Source of the DNA: Draconibacterium sp.
GTDB taxonomy: Bacteria > Bacteroidota > Bacteroidia > Bacteroidales > Prolixibacteraceae
NCBI GenBank assembly: GCA_016705335.1
Contig: JADIYN010000008.1
Location: forward strand, 124,001 to 188,000
Direction: 5' to 3'
DNA length: 64,000 nt
The notes under the pieces are model-generated. The model worked only from the letters and a program-made list of their open reading frames with translations, had not been told where the DNA came from and did not search any database. Below are positions 41,019 through 52,350 of this stretch, piece by piece. The position numbers and the translations under genes were made by a program. Every line of letters begins with the position of its first letter. Within the stretch, counting starts at the first letter, position 1.

Positions 41019-42482
41019 TTAAAATTTCCCTTTGTTGTTGTTTTTTGTTGCATTGGTTGCATTTCCAGGCATTTCTCCACGTATTCCGTTTTGGGGTGTT
41101 TTTATGTAGCCCGGTACTTTTTTGTACCAGTCGGCAGTAAGTTTTTTGGGGATATTATCTCCGGTTTCTTCCATCCAATCGAGCAAAATCTGCTTTAATT
41201 CGTTTTGCTTTTCTTTATATTTTTCCTGAAATGCAAGGTTATTGAATTGGTTTTTATCACTCTGGTTGTAATACAATTCTTCGGTTGGACGCGGTTCGAT
41301 AAATATTTCAGCCTGTTCCTCTGTCAGCTTCCTCTCATTCTTTAATTCTGTTAAGTCAGCAAATGAAGGACTTCCAACTGCATCAGCCGGGCCCAGGTTT
41401 GTAAATTGAGAGCGCGAATTCAGAATAAACAAAAAATCCTGTGTTCGAACCATTCGTTCGTGAGCTTCATAATCATGCCAGTTGTGTTCAGCAAAAACAT
41501 AATTCCTAAAGGGTGTTTCAGGGTTTTTAAGCAGTTTGGCAAAACTCACTCCCTGCACTGATTCAGGAATTTTAGTTTCGGCAAGTTCCAAAATAGTTGG
41601 TGCTATATCGATTGCACTAACCAAACTCCTGCAATATTTTGTTCTCATTCCAATTCATTCAGGCCAAAAGGCAATAAACGGGGTTCTCATGCCCCTGTCG
41701 TTTACCCTTGTTTTACTGTTCGGAAATGGGCGACCGTTATCTGCCATAATCAGGATAAGTGTATTTTCAAGTGCTTTCTGTTGTTTCAATTCATCAATTA
41801 TCAACCCGATATAATTGTCAAAACGTGCAATTTCATCGTAATAATGTGCCAGATCGGTTTTTGTTTTTTGTCCGTTAACAAGATAAACGGGCGGTAAAAT
41901 CTTAGTCGAATCATGTGTTCCTGCAAATGAATTTTTTCCCCACGGTCGATGTGCATCAAGTGCCGCAAACCACATAAAGAAAGGTTTTTCCTTTGGCCTG
42001 TTTTTAATTGTTTCGAGCCATTTTTCTTCGCCCCCATCGCCAATTTCTTTTCCTTCACTTGTTACATCGAAACCTCTAATGGCATATTTTCCCATATGGA
42101 ATTTCCCGGATTGGGCAGTGTAATAACCGTTTTGCTTTAAAATTTCAGGAAATGAAATCATCTCCAAAGGTGGTTCGGTGTGTAACTCGCAGGCACCTGT
42201 ATTGTGCGGATAACGCCCTGTTATGATGCTGTTTCTGCTGGGACTGCAGGAACTGGCCGTTAGAAAAAAATTATCAAACCGAATTCCCTGTGATGCTAAT
42301 TTGTCAATATTTGGCGTTTTCACATCCTGGTTTCCGTAACAGGCAAAATCATCCCAACTCACATCATCAGCAATAAAAAGTATAATATTTGGTTTCACAT
42401 TTTTCGCCGTAATTGAAGAGACAAAAAACATTGGAAAAGCAACGATAAGTAACAGTTTGTACTTCATATTATTTGAATTCAA
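41019..42482 (-). CDS. Exported sulfatase with in-frame TGA
   Basis: 487 codons. Signal peptide MKYKLLLIVAFPMFFVSSIT (start at 42482 or 42467), NIILFIADDVSWDDFACYG, signature TASSCSPSRNSIITGRYP with Cys79 in CxPxR (formylglycine type), GKFHMGK and LIMADNGRPF. Codon 276 is TGA (41655-41657) between AFWPE and IGMRTKYCRSLVSAIDIAPT, and both sides are in the same frame; Gly (GGA) would be the expected codon. So the protein is either truncated before its C-terminal domain or the base is wrong. Resembles iduronate-2-sulfatase-like exo-sulfatases. First gene of the sulfatase-sulfatase-GH78 run, divergent from GH95. Confidence 0.87.
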
Positions 42483-42627
42483 TTAACGTTTACAAGAAAT
42501 GTATTAACCTGAATATATTTTAATAGTCCCGAAGATAGCTATTTCTGAGTTTTATTGACGATGAGTTGATGGTTTATTAAATAGTGTTTAACCCGATAAT
42601 TTGTAAGCTTCAATAACCGAAATTTTG

Positions 42628-42635
42628 TAAGTTTG
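42628..42635 (+). promoter_or_regulatory. GH95 promoter -7 element
   Basis: TAAGTTTG, exact TAnnTTTG match, 28 bp before the ATG at 42664, in the 181 bp divergent spacer with the sulfatase operon. Confidence 0.5.
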
Positions 42636-42663
42636 GAAAATAGAAATACCAAAACCAATTCAG

Positions 42664-45045
42664 ATGAAAAATAACCTGATTTTATTGATTTGTACTTTTT
42701 TTATGCTTTCGTGCAATTTAGCTCAGCCCGAAAAAGAAACCAACCCGTCATTAACGCTCTGGTATGACAAACCCTCAAACGGCTGGACAGAAGCGCTGCC
42801 TGTAGGAAACGGACGGCTCGGCGCAATGATTTATGGAGGAGATTCAACCGAAACAATTCAGTTTAACGAAGAAACTTTATGGAGCGGCCAACCGCACGAT
42901 TATTCGCATCCGGGTGCATATCAATACCTTGATGAAATCAGATCATTGTTGTGGGCAGGAAAACAGGATGAAGCTACCAAACTGGGTAACGAAAAATTTA
43001 TGTCACAACCTTTTGGGCAGCAATGCTACCTGCCGTTTGGCAGTATTTTACTAAACTTTTCCGGTCATGAAAATGCTACTAATTACAAACGAAAACTCGA
43101 TTTGGAAGAAGCAATTTCAACGGTTATTTATGAAGTTGATGGAGTGAAATTTAAACGTGAAGTTTTTGCATCGAATCCTGATCAGGCAATTGTTTTACAT
43201 CTTGAGTCATCGAAAAAAAGCACTTTAACTTTTTCGGTCGGACTGAATTCACCACATTCAAATTTCTCTGTTTCTATTGATGGCGATGAAATTATACTGA
43301 AAGGAAAAGCAAACAACTACCCCAGAGAGTTTGATTTTATTGGTTTTCCTTACCCCGAAAGTTTACTGACTTTTGAAGCACGCTTAAAAGTTGTAAATAA
43401 AGGTGGCGAATTAACCAGGACAGAAAATTCAATTATTGTGGAGAATGCGAATAATGCAACATTGTATTTAGTCGCTGCCACTAGTTTTGTTAATTACAAT
43501 GATATCACCGGAAATCCGGAAGAAAAATGCCAAAATTACCTTGCCGGCCTGAACGATAAAAAATATGAAACTATAAAAGCCAATCACGTTGCCGATTATC
43601 AGCAACTTTTTGATCGGGTTGAATTGGATTTGGGAAGTTCCGAAATATCAAATCGCCCAACAAATGAAAGATTAATTTCTTTTAAGCAAGATGAAGATCC
43701 TTCATTGGTTTCACTGCTTTATCAATACGGAAGATATTTACTGATCTCAGCATCAAGGCCTGGAACACAACCTGCAAATTTGCAGGGAATCTGGAACGAT
43801 AAACTCGCGCCACCGTGGGACAGTAAATACACGATCAACATCAACACTGAAATGAATTACTGGCCGGCAGAAATTACAAACCTTGCCGAATGTACTGAGC
43901 CACTGATAAAAATGGTTGAAGATTTAGCTGTAACCGGTCAAAATGTAGCTAAAGAACATTACAATATGAATGGCTGGGTTGCCCACCATAACACTGATAT
44001 CTGGCGGGGAGCAGCACCAATAAATCATGCCAATCACGGACTTTGGCCAACGGGGGGCGCCTGGCTGAGCCAGCATTTGTGGTGGCACTATCAATTTTCG
44101 GGTGATATCGAATATCTGAAAAATACAGCCTATCCAATTTTAAAAGAAGCTTCCCGTTTCTTTTCGGAATACCTGGTTCCAGATCCCAAAAACCCCGAAT
44201 GGCTTGTAAGCGGACCAAGTAACAGTCCCGAACTCGGTGGTTTGGTAATGGCGCCGGCAATGGATCATCAAATCATTCGCGAGCTTTTTGCAAATACAAT
44301 TGAAGCTGCCAAAGTTTTAAATATCGATACTGATTTTGCTGAAATGCTGAAAGAAAAACGGGCGAAAATTGCACCCAACTTAATTGGAAATTACGGTCAG
44401 TTACAAGAGTGGCTCGAAGATAAAGACGATCCAAATGAACAGCACCGACATGTTTCAAATTTATGGGGACTGCATCCCGGCAGCGAAATCCATCCGCTCA
44501 CAACTCCTGAACTGGCTGAAGCCTGTAAAGTAACACTCGCACACCGCGGCGATGGTGGAACCGGTTGGTCGCGAGCCTGGAAAATCAACTTTTGGGCACG
44601 ACTACTTGATGGTGATCATTCGTTTTTATTGCTGAAAAACCTGATGGTTCCTTCAATCTCGCTTGAAACTGATATGAGAGATAAAGGCGGTTTGTACCTG
44701 AATTTATTTGATGCTCATCCTCCGTTTCAAATCGATGGAAATTTTGGGGCAACTTCAGGTATTACCGAAATGCTTTTACAATCGCATCTTCGTGATGAAA
44801 ATGGCGATTTTTACCAGGATATTTTGCCTGCACTTCCCTCAGCACTTTCTAAAGGAAAAATTTCAGGTATTAAAGGTCGTGGCGGTTTTGAGTTTTCAAT
44901 TGCATGGGAAAGTGGAAAGTTAAGTTCGGTAGAAGTAAAATCGATTCTTGGCAACAAGCTGAATTTGAGATACTCCGGGAAACTGATTTCAAAGGAAACT
45001 GTAAAAGGAGAAACTGTTAAATTTGCTGTTGAAGATTTTCAATAG
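42664..45045 (+). CDS. GH95 alpha-L-fucosidase/galactosidase, lipoprotein
   Basis: 793 residues, intact. A lipobox (FFMLSCNLAQ) marks it as a lipoprotein. The N-terminal GH95 beta-domain (LWYDKPSNGWTEALPVGNGR LGAM) is followed by the helical barrel with GWVAHHNTDIWRGA (about 435-448), LWPTGGAWLSQHLWWHY and DAHPPFQIDGNFGATSG (about 683-699), segments carrying the conserved Asn/Asp of this inverting family. GH95 enzymes remove terminal alpha-1,2-L-fucose; some prefer alpha-L-galactose. First gene of a plus-strand run with a dehydrogenase, a Gfo/Idh/MocA protein and a LamG protein, although a damaged low-complexity spacer follows it. Confidence 0.93.
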   Translation: MKNNLILLICTFFMLSCNLAQPEKETNPSLTLWYDKPSNGWTEALPVGNGRLGAMIYGGDSTETIQFNEETLWSGQPHDYSHPGAYQYLDEIRSLLWAGKQDEATKLGNEKFMSQPFGQQCYLPFGSILLNFSGHENATNYKRKLDLEEAISTVIYEVDGVKFKREVFASNPDQAIVLHLESSKKSTLTFSVGLNSPHSNFSVSIDGDEIILKGKANNYPREFDFIGFPYPESLLTFEARLKVVNKGGELTRTENSIIVENANNATLYLVAATSFVNYNDITGNPEEKCQNYLAGLNDKKYETIKANHVADYQQLFDRVELDLGSSEISNRPTNERLISFKQDEDPSLVSLLYQYGRYLLISASRPGTQPANLQGIWNDKLAPPWDSKYTININTEMNYWPAEITNLAECTEPLIKMVEDLAVTGQNVAKEHYNMNGWVAHHNTDIWRGAAPINHANHGLWPTGGAWLSQHLWWHYQFSGDIEYLKNTAYPILKEASRFFSEYLVPDPKNPEWLVSGPSNSPELGGLVMAPAMDHQIIRELFANTIEAAKVLNIDTDFAEMLKEKRAKIAPNLIGNYGQLQEWLEDKDDPNEQHRHVSNLWGLHPGSEIHPLTTPELAEACKVTLAHRGDGGTGWSRAWKINFWARLLDGDHSFLLLKNLMVPSISLETDMRDKGGLYLNLFDAHPPFQIDGNFGATSGITEMLLQSHLRDENGDFYQDILPALPSALSKGKISGIKGRGGFEFSIAWESGKLSSVEVKSILGNKLNLRYSGKLISKETVKGETVKFAVEDFQ

Positions 45046-45187
<142 letters not shown>

Positions 45188-46218
45188 ATGAAAGCACTTG
45201 TTTTAGACGAATACAAACAGTTAAATTACCGGGATTTTGAAGAACCCAAAATAGAGCCAAATGAAGTTTTAATCAGGGTAAAAGCCTGTGGAATTTGCGG
45301 CAGCGACGTTCATGGAATGGACGGAAGTACCGGTCGCCGAAAACCACCAATTGTAATGGGACACGAAGCTTCCGGAGTTATTGAAAAAGTTGGAAATGAA
45401 GTTATCGGCTGGCAAATTGGCGATCGTGTAACTTTTGATTCAACCATTTACCCGCTTGATGATTGGTACACCCGAAAAGGCCACTACAATTTAAGTGATA
45501 ACAGAAAAGTGCTGGGTGTTTCGCCCGGCGAATACCGCAAACACGGCGCTTTTGCCGAATTTGTAACAGTTCCGGCTCACATTCTTTATAAAATCCCCGA
45601 CAATGTATCATTTGAACAGGCTGCAATGGTCGAACCGGTTGGAGTGGCTGCACATGCTGTAAATATTTCAAAAATTCAGCCCGGACAAAGTGCTCTGGTA
45701 GTTGGTGCAGGAATGGTTGGAATGTTTGTAATTAACATGCTGAATATTGCAGGGGCAAATCCGGTTATCGCAATTGATTTGGATGAAAATAAACTGAGGT
45801 TGGCCAAAGAATTTGGAGCAACTCACTCTTTTAAAAGCACAGAAGACAATCTTTCAGAAAAAGTAAAAGAACTGACAAAAAACCGCGGAGCCGATTTTGG
45901 TTTTGAAGTGGTTGGTATTAATGAAACCGTAAATATTTGCATCAACAGTTTGCGAAAAGGTGGGACTGCAGTTTTGGTTGGGAACCTGAAGCCGGAAGTT
46001 ACAATTCCGCTTCAAAAAATTGTTACTACAGAGTTATCTCTTTTGGGAAGTTGCGCTATTAATGGCGAATATGAAATGGTACTTGACCTTCTTTCTTCAG
46101 GGAAAATCAATGTCGATAAAATGATATCCGCAGTTGCTCCACTTTCGAAGGAGCCGATTGGTTTAACCGGCTTTACAATAAAGAACCCGGGTTGAATAAG
46201 GTAATATTGGTTCCATAG
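45188..46218 (+). CDS. Medium-chain alcohol/polyol dehydrogenase (frameshifted)
   Basis: About 343 residues. I start at the ATG at 45188 (MKALVLDEYKQLNYRDFEEP); an open frame extends upstream only through the poly-A/poly-C tract. Catalytic zinc ligands are in CGICGSDVHGMDG and GHEASG; the NAD site is ALVVGAGMVGMFV. One G is missing near 46147; the repaired tail reads SEGADWFNRLYNKEPGLNKV ILVP, ending at 46218. The loop that holds four Cys for structural zinc in the family (here YPLDDWYTRKGHYNLSDN) has no Cys. Likely oxidises a sugar or polyol such as L-fucose (inference from the GH95 neighbour). Followed by a dispersed repeat and a Gfo/Idh/MocA gene. Confidence 0.85.
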
Positions 46219-46220
46219 AG

Positions 46221-46250
46221 CCTCCCCCAACCCCTCCGAAGGAGGGGGTT
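46221..46250. repeat. G/C-rich palindromic dispersed repeat
   Basis: CCTCCCCCAA then CCCCTCCGAAGGAGGGG, whose arms CCCCTCC and GGAGGGG are perfect inverted repeats. Three bases after the dehydrogenase stop, so it may also act as a terminator. Related to 10255-10289. Confidence 0.6.
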
Positions 46251-46334
46251 AAGAAAGAGAACACTTATAAATGTACGTTTTGAAATCAATTAATTGAATT
46301 AAAATTCAAAAACTTTGTCGCCAATCAAATAAAA

Positions 46335-47487
46335 ATGAATCACAAAAACCCAAAACCCGGAACCTGAAAAACTCAATCTTAAACATCGCCATCCTCGGTT
46401 GCGGAAAAGTTGCTCATTTACATGCAAAAGCAATTCAGAATTTACCAAATGCAAGACTGGCAGGTGTTTGGAGCCGATCAATAAATTCAGCTAAAATTTT
46501 TGCTGATCAATATAAAGTTCAGTTTTATACTGAAATTGAAAAACTGATAAAAGGATGAAAATTGATTTGGTAATTGTTTGCACTCCCCATCCTTTTCATT
46601 TAGAACCCGTTTTGGAAGCTGCGGCTGTCGGAGCAAATATCCTGGTTGAAAAACCACTTGCTTCAACGTTGGAAGATTCGGATAAAATTATTGAAGCCTG
46701 TAAAAATACAGGTGTAAAACTTGGTGTTATCAGTCAGCGGCGATGGTACGAATCTGTAAAACGGGTAAAAGAAGCAATAGAAGCCGGGAAAATCGGTAAC
46801 CCGGTTTTTGGCACCATTAACATGCTCGGCTGGCGCGATAAAAATTACTACGATTCCGACGAGTGGCGGGGCACCTGGGAAATGGAAGGCGGCGGAGTTC
46901 TTGTTAATCAGGCACCTCATCAACTCGATCTTTTTCTCTGGTTTATGGGAGAAATCGACGAAGTTTATGGTTTATGGAGAAATCTGAACCACCCATATAT
47001 TGAAGTTGAAGACACTGCGGTTGCCATTGTAAAATTTAAAAGTGGGGCAATCGGAAATATAATTGTCAGCAACTCGCAAAAACCCGGTATTTACGGAAAA
47101 GTGCATGTTCATGGCGAAAATGGCGCTTCGGTGGGCGTACAAACCGATGGCGGGGCAATGTTTATTGCCGGAATGTCGGGAATCCTCGAACCACCAATAA
47201 ACGATATCTGGTCGGTGCCGGGCGAAGAAAAAATGCTTGAACAATGGAAAGCTCAGGATTCTAAACATTTCAACACTATCGACCCGATGGTATTTTATAT
47301 GGAACGGCAAATTGAAGACTTTTTAAATGCTATTCAAAATAATACACAACCTTTGGTAACCGGAGAAGATGGCCGCAGGACAGTGGAATTATTCACGGCT
47401 ATTTACCGCTCAACACGCGACAATAAACCTGTAAAATTTCCGCTCCAACCCGAAAATGGGAATGATATGGATGGAAGGTTGAAGTAA
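46335..47487 (+). CDS. Cytoplasmic Gfo/Idh/MocA-family dehydrogenase (two frameshifts)
   Basis: About 384 residues after repair. Adding one A at 46344-46348 joins the ATG at 46335 to SILNIAILGCGKVAHLHAKA, the Rossmann nucleotide-binding start; adding one at 46549-46552 joins IEKLIKR to MKIDLVIVCTPHPFHLEP. The motif ILVEKPLAS has the catalytic-site Lys, and GGGVLVNQAPHQLDLFLWFM is the conserved C-terminal His segment. There is no signal or Tat motif, unlike most paralogues in the window, so it acts in the cytoplasm. Together with the dehydrogenase upstream it could oxidise an imported sugar; substrate unknown. Confidence 0.87.
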
Positions 47488-47500
47488 AATTTCTTTTCAA

Positions 47501-48372
47501 ATGAGAACAACTTTTGTTTTTTTTGAACTCTTACTGTTTTTTACCCTTCAGCTTAGCGTTCAATCCAGGATGAGTTCAGCTAATTCCGAAACGATTTCAA
47601 AAATCAAAAAAACTCCCGGACTTGTTGCTTTATGGGATTTTAAAGAAAAGGAAGGTCATGAAAGGAAAGCTGTTGGAATTGGTAAATTCCCGTTAAACGA
47701 AGAAAACGGAACGCTTCCAAGAATCAATGAAGGCCCGTTATCAGGTTATTCAGCAAAATTTGGAAACAAGGCTTTTTTAAAACTTGAAAACGAAAAAACA
47801 GGCACGTTGAATATCTTCGGGGAAAATCAGGGAGTTACTGTAATTGCATGGGTAAAATGGGAAGGAAATACGGGATTTGTTGGTGGAATGTGGAATGAAT
47901 ACCAGGACGGCGGAAAACGCCAGTACGGACTTTTTGTTTCTTTGCCACATTACAACGGCGCCGACAAGGTTTGCGGCCATATTTCAAAAACCGGGAAACC
48001 AACTCCGCCATTTTCCGTATTCCATCGATTATTCAGCCAGCAAACAGGTTGTTTCTAAAAATGAATGGCAGTGCATTGCATTTACTTACAATGGAAAATA
48101 TATTAAATCGTATTTAAACGGCGAATTTCAGGAAAGTGAACCTGAATTAATAAACAACACAAAAGGGATTTGAAGGTTATCCCGATGGATTATTTCAATC
48201 AAAAAATCCATATTATTTTCCTTACGGAATGGGAAATAATGGTTCGGATTTTACAGTGGGCGCAGTTTTATTGAAAAGTGGAATGGGCAACTTTTTTACA
48301 GGATTAATTGGCGGTCTTGCAGTTTTTAACAGGGCTTTGGCTGATGAAGAAATAAATAAACTGAGTTATTAG
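47501..48372 (+). CDS. Exported LamG/concanavalin-like protein (two frameshifts)
   Basis: About 289 residues after removing one T at 48011-48014 and one G at 48165-48167. Signal peptide (FFELLLFFTLQLSVQS). A LamG-like jelly roll follows: GLVALWDFKEKEGHERKAVG, GVTVIAWVKWEGNTGFVGGM W, then PYSIDYSASKQVVSKNEWQC IAFTYNG, YIKSYLNGEFQES and GLIGGLAVFNRALADEEINK. Such domains usually bind sugars; no catalytic residues are evident. It begins 13 bp after the Gfo/Idh/MocA gene on the same strand and is probably the last gene of the GH95 run. Confidence 0.8.
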
Positions 48373-48454
48373 TATCAGAAAAATAACCTGTTCCGCTAAA
48401 ATAAATCTGGCTTTTATAAATAATTTGCAGTTTTTTTACAAGGATATTTTTATT

Positions 48455-48462
48455 TAATTTTG
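48455..48462 (+). promoter_or_regulatory. Promoter -7 element of the 48500 lipoprotein gene
   Basis: TAATTTTG, exact TAnnTTTG match, 37 bp before the ATG. Confidence 0.45.
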
Positions 48463-48499
48463 GCTATAAGTTCAATTTCTCATCAAAAATCAATAACCA

Positions 48500-50121
48500 A
48501 TGAAAACACTATTCAACATTTCAATGTTCATTTTTGGGATTATTCTTTTTTCGTGCAATACCGATGAAACTTTACAACCGATTCCTGAACCACAACCCGA
48601 ACCAATAGTAAAAGAGAGCATTAGCGGGTTTGTACAAAAAGGCCCATTTGCAATCGGTACTTCAATAACCGTTGTTGAACTTGACAGTACACTTTCGCAA
48701 TCGGGACGTAATTTCAAAACTCAAATTACCAACAACAACGGTAATTTCAAACTCAGTAATATTGTGCTGAACAACAAAATTGTTGAAATACAAGCCGATG
48801 GTTTTTATTTCAACGAAGTTCGCGGAATAACTTCCGATAACCGCCTGGCACTTTATTCGCTCAGCGATTTAACCGATAAAAACACAATTAACGTTAATGT
48901 ACTTTCAACACTCGAAAAACCCCGTATTGAATATTTAGTTGAAAATGGCAAATCGTTTTCAGAAGCAAAAAAACAGGCACAAAAAGAAGTGCTGGCTATT
49001 TTTGAAGTTGAAAAAATAATATAGTAAATTCTGAAGAACTTGATATTTCAAAAAAAGGAGATGACAATGCTGTTTTGCTTGCCTCTTCTGTTATTTTACA
49101 AGGCAAAAGGAATATTGCCGAACTCTCAGAGTTACTTTCAAAAATAAGTTTGGATATTCGGGAAGACGGCATTTTGAATGATTCTATTTGTGGTTCAAAT
49201 TTAATTAACCATGCAAAGCATCTCAATTTAAAAGAAATTCGAAGTAATATTGAAAGTAAGTATTTTACAATAGGAGAAAAAACTGATACTATTCCTGACT
49301 TTGAAAGTATTGTAAATAATTTTGTTGAAAAAACTGCTTTTAATTATACTTTAAGAATTGAATATCCCAGAAGCGGAAAATATGGAATTAGTCTTTTAAG
49401 CTTGCAGGATCAGGAAATAATAGCATCTCCGGCAATTTATAGTATAAAAGCAATTATGCCTGAAGGTTTTAAAGTTAGAACCCGGGTTATTCGATTAAGC
49501 CCGATGGGTAACGGATCTAACTGGTTTTATACAACGTTTCCTGCAGGCGAGGTAAGTACTTATGAAATGACATTTAACCAACATAATCCTCAGGGGATCG
49601 GGATTATGGAATTTACCACAAAGAATAATGTTACCGATGCCGATCATATTTTATTTTTTGAAGGTAAAGGAAATGGTAAAGTTGAAATTTATGAGAATGA
49701 TTCGGAACGACCAACGCGGACTACAAATTTTAGTTGGGATGTTCCTAAAAACCTTGGGATTATGTACCGTCCAACCGCGAAGTATGGTGAAAATTTATTC
49801 ATGAAAAATGATAGCTCTATTCTTGAAAGTGGAATTACTTATAGTCTTGCATTAACCACACCTGCTGATTTAAATCTAAAGCTTGAATTGTGGATAATGA
49901 GGCAAAGTGGCTCGGGGACAATGTCGTTCGATAAAAATTTAGTAATAAACTGGTCGCCTTATTTATCCGAGGAAAAAAATGCGTTCAATGCTACTGTCGA
50001 AACGCCCGGAACGCACGTGGACATGCCAATCGTTTTTTCAGGAACCGGGGAATGTACTTTTGAGTTAAGGCAAAGAGAAGGTGGAGGCTCTTCAATAATG
50101 TTCAAACACTTTAAATGGTAA
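48500..50121 (+). CDS. Large lipoprotein of unknown function (frameshifted)
   Basis: About 540 residues once one A is added to the run at 49011-49016 (VEKNNIVNSEELDISKKGDD across the junction). Lipobox IILFSCNTDE, then a Pro-rich spacer (PIPEPQPEPIVKE) and a carboxypeptidase-regulatory-like beta-domain (SGFVQKGPFAIGTSITVVEL, NNGNFKLSNIVLNNKIVEIQ). A helical middle (about 150-265) and a long beta-rich C-terminal half (about 280-540) follow, with MSFDKNLVINWSPYLSEE. The QKGPF...G motif recurs in Bacteroidota lipoproteins without known function. It may be a surface binding protein; no enzyme motif is visible. Monocistronic, between a promoter and a terminator. Confidence 0.7.
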
Positions 50122-50163
50122 CTATTTAGAAAGTAAAATATAAAATTCAGAAAAATTAAATTA

Positions 50164-50198
50164 ATAAATACCCACTGGTTTTACTGGTGGGTATTTAT
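50164..50198. terminator. Bidirectional hairpin terminator
   Basis: ATAAATACCCAC (50164-50175) pairs perfectly with GTGGGTATTTAT (50187-50198), between the convergent lipoprotein and molybdenum hydroxylase genes. Confidence 0.85.
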
Positions 50199-50207
50199 TT
50201 TATAACT

Positions 50208-52350
50208 TCATTTTTTCATCGCTTCCAAAATTCTTTCCTTCGTTACCGGCAACCTGAAAACCCTTGCTCCGCAAGCTTCGAAAACTGCGTTGGCAACGGC
50301 TCCGCCCATGCAAATAATGGCTGGTTCGCCACCACCTTGCGGCGGTTGATCCATCGCATCAACCCACACTGTATCAATTTGCGGTGGTATAGACGAAAAC
50401 AAAGGCAAATTGTAATCTCCAAAGTTCTTGGTTTTTACTTCGCCCCAGTCAAATTCAATATCTTCGGAAAGCGCATAACCAAGTCCCATATTTACGCAAC
50501 CTTCGGCCTGAATAATTGTTCCTTCGGGATTGATAACCTGCCCCATATCCTGACCAACAACTGCCCGGGTAACTTTCACTTCACCGGTTTGCGCATCAAC
50601 CTTAACTTCAACAATAACAGTAACAAGTGTGCCTGCATCGGTTCCAACAGCAATTCCGCGACCGGTACCTTTTGGAGGTTTTGCTGAAGTCCAGCCAAAT
50701 TTTTCGGCAGCCAGTTTCAATGAGTTGATTGCCCGCTGGTTATTCATATTTTTCAAACGAAACTCAAGCGGATCCATTCCAATCTTATCTGCCATGATAT
50801 CGATTTGCGATTCACGGGCAAAAGTGTTTGTGTTGTTGCCCGGAGCACGCCAGGCACCAGTTCCAAACGGATGAACTCCCGATTTGTCGAGGGTTGTTGT
50901 TTTGTGGTTTGCAACATCATAAAAAAGTTCAGTTCCACGGTCGCCGGCACAATAAATATTGAAATCCCAGTATTTTATAATTCCATTTTTTGTAACTCCG
51001 GAATTTACTTTTATCACAGCAGCCGGTCTGAACATATCGTACATAAATTCCTCCTCGCGGCTCCACATCAGTTGAACAGGTGTTCCTTCCACCATTTTTG
51101 CGATTCGGGCAGCTTCGTTTGCCTGGCGGTTGTATATTTTTCCTCCAAATCCACCGCCAAGGAAAATTTGTTTGATATGTACTTTTTCCTTCGGAAGTTT
51201 GAGTAATTCCGCAACTTCCTCCCTAGTCCCAAACGGTGTTTGCGACGATGCCCACATGGTAAGCTTCCCGTCTTCGAAAACTGCAGTCGCCGCATGTGTT
51301 TCTATTGATGCGTGCGCTTTGTAGCCGTCGTGGTATTCATTTTCGAAAAGAATTTCCGATTCCTTTTTCCTGTTTCAGGATTTCCTCCTTCATGGCGTAC
51401 CCGGCTGTCGGTGGCAGTTTTCACTATATGTTCGAAAATAGTTTCGTTATCAGCTTTCGATGCCGGTTTTTCCCATTCGCTTTTTATTGCCCGAACTGCC
51501 TTTTCAGCAGTTTCGGGATGAGCATGAAGAACAACAATAAAATCATCTTCCCGTATTACGCGTACTCCCTGAATTGCCTCAGCAGCCGAAGTGTCAACAG
51601 AAATCAGTTTTGAACCGTGAGCCGGCGGACGAACAATTTTGGCGTATAACATACCCGGCAAATGCACGTCGGCAGTGTAAAGCGCCTTTCCTGTAACTTT
51701 TTGCAGGGAATCGGAACGCAAATAGGAATTCCCGATAAATTTAAAATCTCCTGGTTTTTTAAGTACAGGTTTATCGCTTATGGATTGAACTATTTTTTGC
51801 CCTTTTGTAAGTTCAGCATACGTAATCTGCCTGTTTTTATCAGATTCGACAAATATTATCCCGTTTTCAGCTTTTAACTGCGACACCGGAACATTTAGTT
51901 TTTCGGAAGCCAGTTTTTTCAGAACTTCACGCGCTTCGGCTGCTGCAGCTCTAATTAGCGGGTCGTGGAAACGGGTTGTCATTGAACCCCAGGTCCCTGC
52001 ATCGTATGGACAAAGTTCGGTGTCACCCATTATCATATCCACTTTGTCGAGACCAACTTCCAATTCGTCGGCAAGTGTTTGTGCCAGAGAAGTATTTATG
52101 CCCTGTCCCATTTCAATTTTTCCTGAATAGCAATCAACCGTCCGTCTTCTTTTACCCTCAAAAAGGCATTAAATTCAGGCAAATCTTCTCCATCTTTTCC
52201 TTTAAAACCTGAAATAAAACCCAACTGGCTAAGTGAAAAAACGATAATAATCCCACCTCCCAGATTTTTCAAAAACCCGCGTCTGTCAATAGATCCAGGT
52301 GTTTTATTCACATCGTGAAAATAATATTCGTGTATTTTTTCAGTTTTCAT
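50208..52350 (-). CDS. Molybdopterin-binding subunit of a periplasmic xanthine dehydrogenase-family hydroxylase (two frameshifts)
   Basis: About 714 residues after repair. Tat motif SIDRRGFLKNLGGG (Arg23-Arg24) exports the folded protein. It resembles isoquinoline 1-oxidoreductase beta-type subunits: KIEMGQGINTSLAQTLADEL, GTWGSMTTRFHDPLIRA, YTADVHLPGMLYAKIVR, FLGGGFGGKIYNRQ, PFGTGAWRAPGNNTNTFARE and, near the end, QPPQGGGEPAI with the likely catalytic Glu. One base is missing near 52118-52128 and one T/A at 51364-51368 (repaired ETGKKESEILFENEYHDG). It hydroxylates an aldehyde or N-heterocycle using water and Mo-pterin-cytosine dinucleotide. Partner subunit directly upstream; substrate unknown. 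Confidence 0.88.

Noticed and set aside
41655..41657. TGA readthrough as selenocysteine or altered genetic code in the sulfatase
   Set aside because: TGA ends other genes here, no SECIS-like element was seen, the expected residue is Gly, and TAA and TAG interruptions also occur elsewhere, so error or nonsense mutation is simpler.
50187..50687. Plus-strand open frame of 166 codons
   Set aside because: Antisense to the Mo-subunit C-terminus with its GGGEPAI motif.
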